Below the pieces are notes generated by a model, which saw nothing but the letters and a program-made list of their open reading frames with translations, made no database searches and was not told where the DNA came from. A program made the translations under genes and the position numbers. 64,000 nt of DNA, taken from Sordaria brevicollis. Lineage: Eukaryota > Ascomycota > Sordariomycetes > Sordariales > Sordariaceae. The stretch spans positions 1,922,001-1,986,000 of the forward strand of contig JAUTDP010000002.1 of the NCBI GenBank assembly GCA_033439795.1, written 5' to 3'. Below are positions 58,916 to 64,000 of this stretch, in pieces; position 1 is the stretch's first letter, and every line of letters begins with the position of its first letter.

Positions 58916-61900
58916 TTCGTAAGAGAGTAGTATAAAGAATAAATATAACTAATAATATAACGAATAGAAAGGAATATATCCGGGGTAAGTAATAGATTCG
59001 ATATTGATATTACCTTAATGGACTATAATAAGCAATCCGTATATTATTGTATCCAATTAAATAGATAATAAGAAAGGTCTAAATAGGTCGATATTCGTAA
59101 TACTAGATGTGTTGTCGGATTCTAGGTCCAGTGTAGGCGCGATGTATCTAATTTAAGCGGTCTATGCGGTTGAATTTAGATAGTAGTAAATGTAGGCGTT
59201 ATATATAGGTTAAAGTATAGGTTCTATTAGACGGATGTGCTGTATTAGAATCGTTAGCCTATGTTCTTCGATATATTGTGATGGTTATTATACTTACGAT
59301 ATGGAGTAATTACGATAATGATAATTCCTAGTTATAGATAACCATATTAATTAAAATATAGATAGATAGTGGTAAAGAATAGGTTGATAGATATTGGTTG
59401 ATATCGATGATGTTGTTTGCTGTATGTTGTTATAGCTAGATGATATCCTAATTTACCCAAACCTACGATGGGGTGTAATATTTTTTGCGTTCGTAAAGTT
59501 TAGAGATATTAACGATGTAGATTCTATTAATTATAATTGTTAGAAGGCCGATAATTAAGGGTTCGCCGGTGTCTTCGAATTGTATAAGATTGAGAGTGTG
59601 GTGTTTCTCATTAAGAAGTTGAAGTTTCGTTAGCGTAAGGAAGATTTTGCGTTTATTAATCTGTTGTTGATTATAAGCGAAGATATGATCGATACGTGCT
59701 ATGCCCGTAGTGTTTTCGTCGATACGGTAACGAATATAGTCGCTAAGGTTGAACCGGTAACGACGAAGGGTCTTGTAAAATACGTATATGGGGTTAGTAG
59801 AGACTTTGGCGTAGTACGGGTGGTATATGGTGTGGCTGTGCGGGATATTACTGGTTATGATTATTGTAATTATTGTTTATAATTACTAAGTTAACGATTT
59901 TGAGCTATTGTTGTAGTATAGCGAATAGATGCGTAAATGTATTGGTTTTTGTATTCGATGTAGTAGAAGGGGAAGTATTAATCCTAATAATTTTGATGTG
60001 ATATAATATTGTATTGAAGAATAATGATTAAGAGGCGCTAAAATACCTGGTTTTATACCACTTATATTTCTAATCTCCCTGGAATTTGTTGATATAAGTG
60101 ACCTTCGCAATTATAATTCTTAATAGCGCGGGCATGCGGCTTCGATATATTTTAATAATATTATAAAATATTATTTAATTTATTAATGCTTAAATTGTAC
60201 CCCGCTGGTTTAAAACCGTATAGAGATATTAATATCGATATCGAATATGTTGTTTTTGCCGTTGGGACCGCTAAAATTCGTTTTGAGGCCGTACCTTCGG
60301 TATTACGACTGCCATATCCGGTAATTACCGTTATTTTTAGCTACCCGGAATGCTTAGAAACCTTTTATATAAGGTTTTAGATTTTTATAGTCGTATATTT
60401 ATATTTGTATATTTATATAAGGGGGTGGGGGGAGGGCGGAGAATTGGAAGTGGGAGATTCGATTGCCTTCGTGATTAATTTGTATATAATAGCGTATTGG
60501 GAGTTATATATAGAGTGAGCCTATAATTGTAATATGTACGGATATTGGTAGGATGCGTGTTTTTAATAATTTGTTCGTGTTTTTCGGTGTATTCGGGATT
60601 CGGGGTAGTGGATATAATAGGTAAGGGGTAGTATAGACTTATTTATTAGAAAATAAAATGTATTTACTGTACTGTACGGTACCCGGACCGAATATTATAA
60701 TAGGGCTAGTATCGTAATTTCATTTATATATATTATATAGTAGCCGTTTGAATAAATCCGATATTTATCTCGAGTTTAATAGTAAAGTATATTATTGTTT
60801 TCTTTCTTTAGTAAATATTATTATAGGGTTTCGATTTCGGTATAATTAATCGTAAGTAAGGTAGTAGACTTTATTTATATCCTTTTTCAATTTGCCGGTA
60901 ATTAATAGTCGAATGTACGTCTCGTTAGCTGCTTGGGGGATTTCGAACTTTATATCTTTATTAATTAATAGTAAAGATTTAATATTAAGGCGGAGCTTAT
61001 CTTCGTTATTGAGTAAGGTTTCGAAGAGTTTATTTAATTCTTTGGCTAATCGTTGCAATTAATTGGTTAAAATGGGGTCGGATAGTGCTATAGCGTTAAG
61101 GAGGACGAATTGGATAGTATAAATAATGTGTTCGTATTTAAGGATTTAGCGTTTAATTTCTTTATTATTAGTTTTCTTTGCCGTTTTTTTAAGTTGTTTA
61201 TTGCTAATTATTAGTGTTTATGTTTTCGTCGGCTTTGTTGGCGTTTGCGGCCCGCTTTTTATATGCTTAATTTTTTCTATATAGGTTATGTGTAACGGGC
61301 GTTCTAGGGTATGCGTTAGATATATTAAGACTATATGTACGGCGGGATTAATTTATTTATAATATTTTTCCTCCGTTAGTATATTTAATAGATTAGGAGG
61401 ATTATACTCCTTGTAAATTTAATTATAATAAATACTTAGATGGATATTCGGTCGAAGAGCTTTGGTAATGTACTTTTTGGCCCTTTTGGGAAGTAACGAT
61501 TTTATAGCCTCTGTTGTTTTTTCGATTTGTTTATTTTTATTATTTGCTATATTTTCGTCTTCGTTATTATTAAGTATTACCTCCTTTACGATTTTTACCG
61601 CTATAAATAACCGTTTTAAAGATTATGCCGATAATACCTTTAATGGTAATTGAGATGTTTTAGCTTAGTTATTAAACCTGGCCTTTTTTTGATTACGTAG
61701 ATTCTTGGTAATAGCTTCTATTATAGCGTTATATATCCGCTTATATTAATAGCGTATATTTAAGATATATTGGTTTAGATATTTATATATAGATTGGGTA
61801 TTGTAGGTATTTATAAGAACGGAATTACTGCGTACTATTATTGAAATTATTCTAATTAATATAGAAAGTAGTTATTCTTTTATTAATTCGCTATTTATAG

Positions 61901-64000
61901 TGTATTTTAGGAATTGTTTTCTTTTATACTTGCTTAGAAATGGTATTTTTATTACCGATTCCTATATATCCTATATATAATTATTAATATAGTTGCGATA
62001 GAGCTATATTTGTAATATAGGCGGTGTAACGATAGACTAGTAGGTATATTTTAATAGATTATAATTTTTGAGATATAAAAGCGGGGAATATAGTAAATCC
62101 TATCCGGGCGGAAATAATTATGATTGAAGTATTCGATTATATTCTATTCGAGCGTTCGGTTTTATAAAAGTATTTAGAAGTATTTTATAGGTGTACTATA
62201 TAATACTTTTGAATTTTAAATATATTAGATCTAGTAGTCGGGTTCGTATAATATTGAGTATTGGCGTAAAGTCGAATAATATTGGACGATTCTTGGATAT
62301 TCCCTATTAGGTATTATATTTATTTTTATCCTTCTAGGTTGTTAAATTATAGTCTATTTCGTACTTTATTTATATATATTAGAAATAATACCATTGTATA
62401 TTTACGGTATTATATTCTTTTAAAATATTTTATTTATTAACGATATAATCTGGACCGATATAATAAAAACGGTAGAATTTATAATTAGACGGACCGATAG
62501 TATTAGTATTCTTGTCTTATTGCGGTATATCCCCGGTATAATATATAGTAAAAATAGATATTAATATAAGAATACTTTTAATCTCTATTATTATATTTTA
62601 ATTTAATAATATAAAATAATTAATAACTTCGATAATAGATTCGAAGTTTGAAGTATAAAGATTTAGAACGATAGGGAAGATATTCGTATTTCGAAGTTTA
62701 TTACTAAAGGGTAGACCCATTAGTAATTAGTATATTTTTATAATTAAACGAAAGGTATTGCGATAAATATTAAAACTATCGATGAAAGTAAGTATTAGAT
62801 AATTTAAAACGTTAAAATGGCTATATAATTGATTTTAGTTTTCGAAGTGGTTCCGGCTAAATATTTCGATTTTAAAATAGGCTTTAATTAGTGGAGTAAA
62901 TACTAGGGGTAGAATTTGGACCTTTTACTTTTTTTTAGAGTTTTTATCGCTTTTTAGTATATATTTTATAATAAAAAAACTATTAAATAGTGGTTTTGGT
63001 CGAATATTATATTTAGGTAATCGTTTACCCGCTTTAATAAGTAGGTTAAGATTATTAAGAATATCGTTATTAAAATAATCGATATCGACGCTTATAATCC
63101 GGTATATATATTCCTACGGGATTTAATGCTCTTCGTTAAATTGTATAATAAATTCCTTTAATAAAAGTTTTATATCTAATCCAAATTGAAGATAAAGGCT
63201 ATAATTAAGGAATATTTTTTTAATTTAATTAATATCGAAATATTCGTTAATAATTAATATTATTTTACCGGGCTTATATATATAATTTTTAATATAATTC
63301 TTACCTACCGCTTTAATTCTATTAATATAAAGTATATAATCGGGGTCGTCGTTATTTAAACTATAATAATAATTACGATAATTTATATATTAGAAGTATA
63401 TAAAATCTAATAGAAATATCGGTTTACCGATATCGTTTGGATTTGAAAATATTATAAAATGAATATATTCGTTAGACGTTGTGCGTACGGAGCTCGATTA
63501 ATATAGTATATTATATAGTTTTGTCGGATTATTTACGAAATACACTATGCCTTTGTACATTTTTTATACGGTATTAAAATTTAAGAAGGTTTTGAATAAA
63601 GATTTTAGGTCTATAAAGTATATAGATAAAGGTATTATATTTGAATACTCTTGGTTGTTATTTTCTATATCCGAATCGTTTTTTATTATCGGTTATTAAT
63701 ATTATTATTATTATATTTTCTTTAATATTGCCGCTACTTATCTTTTGCAATTGGCTAATTCCGTCTTTATTTTCGAAACTTTTAGTAGAATTTCAATTAC
63801 TCGTATATTTAGAAAAAGTAGCCGTTTTTTAACGTTATCTTTAAATATCCTAATTTATTTTAATATAAATATAATATCGGGTATAGGTCTTTTATTTCGG
63901 TTACGTAGCGATTATAATATTTATAATATAGTCGAATACTTTATAATTATTATACGCTTTATATAGGAGAAAAGACCGAATTGTATATAGAAATCTAGTA
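58916..64000 (-). mobile_element. Degenerate DNA transposon with Tnp2-like transposase, runs off window
   Basis: This is a long AT-rich region unlike the LINE and MULE. CpA is rare on the plus strand while TpG is common: in 59161-59340 I count 0 CpA and 12 TpG. Its minus strand carries transposase relics from about 64000 down to about 59445. The left terminus may be at 58307; the right end is outside the window. No terminal inverted repeat can be confirmed here. 58916-59445 holds no recognisable coding sequence. Confidence 0.6.
59445..64000 (-). pseudogene. Tnp2-like transposase (CACTA/EnSpm type), degenerate, N-terminus outside window
   Basis: On the minus strand, with W restored at TAA/TAG positions, ordered blocks resemble a large transposase family common in ascomycetes. 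They are: FTPLIKAYFKIEIFSRNHFEN near 62830-62890; MGLPFSNKLRNTNIFP with a following TSNFE near 62645-62735; YTGDIPQ and a YRFYYIGPD block (relic of a CRFC zinc motif) near 62448-62550; LQS-LFPPG-DLL near 62083-62130; PNIHLSIYYN near 61440-61470 (relic of PNxHxxxHY); and LAKELNKLFETLLNNEDKLR with PQAANETY at 60846-61058. A C-terminal block at 59445-59830 contains TTGIARIDHIFAYNQQQINK and ends near YTPS-VWVN-DI. Assignment to Tnp2 rests on the GDMPQ...CRFC-type block and domain order. A related family is possible. The N-terminal direction points out of the window. Confidence 0.55.

Noticed and set aside
59664..59882. Plus-strand open frame of 72 codons
   Set aside because: It overlaps the minus-strand transposase C-terminal block, which has the better family resemblance; the plus frame is a shadow.
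60186..60380. Plus-strand open frame of 64 codons
   Set aside because: No motif. It lies within the decayed transposon on the strand opposite to the transposase.
61462..61653. Plus-strand hydrophobic open frame, and similar ones at 63641-63966
   Set aside because: Hydrophobic composition follows from T-rich antisense sequence of an AT-rich transposase; the frames are not independent genes.

Overview
The window looks like an AT-rich, gene-free heterochromatic block from a filamentous ascomycete fungus. Nearly all of it is nested, decayed transposons carrying the signature of repeat-induced point mutation (RIP). CpA and TpG are almost absent over long stretches, TpA is in excess, CpG survives, and every transposon reading frame is broken by stops of the TGG/CAA-to-TAG/TAA kind. 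I see no intact host gene, tRNA, rRNA or CRISPR array. Species assignment is not possible from the sequence alone.

Main repeat. One LINE family of about 6.97 kb, with Tad-like architecture, fills roughly 1-44163 and 44772-51741 plus a scrap at 57967-58306. I call the copies A-J. Element order is: 5' end at CTGCTTTAGAACCGG, often with a run of A before it; ORF1 (gag-like, CCHC knuckles); ORF2 (EEP endonuclease, reverse transcriptase, C-terminal C-x-C-G zinc-like motif); a further conserved reading frame (ORF3) with a short tandem repeat; and a GC-rich 3' hairpin with an end close to GAATCTTACTTACTT. Five copies (C, D, F, H, I) have 13-16 bp target-site duplications (TSDs).

Layout. 1-22540 is a Russian doll: plus-strand A is entered by plus-strand B, B by plus-strand C, and C by minus-strand D. 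22541-36945 is full-length minus-strand copy E, interrupted by minus-strand F. F in turn carries an unmutated 406-bp hAT-type MITE. E has unmatched flanks and may be a recombinant. 36946-44163 is plus-strand G, lacking its 5' end and containing a 643-bp 5'-truncated minus copy H. 44164-57966 holds two Mutator-like (MULE) transposons of one family: MULE-1 sits inside MULE-2, and LINE copy I sits inside MULE-1. 57967-58306 is LINE scrap J.

Right end. 58307-about 58915 is a GC-richer segment without RIP signature, with a cluster of AACGGTT motifs. About 58916-64000 is a different transposon carrying a degenerate minus-strand transposase resembling the Tnp2 (CACTA/EnSpm) type. It shows strand-asymmetric decay: CpA is lost but TpG is kept. 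The window therefore records successive insertions and genome-defence mutation rather than cooperating genes. The least explained items are LINE ORF3, the chimeric copy E, the inverted target copy at the 5' junction of B, and the opposite strand biases of decay in MULE-2 and the Tnp2-like element.
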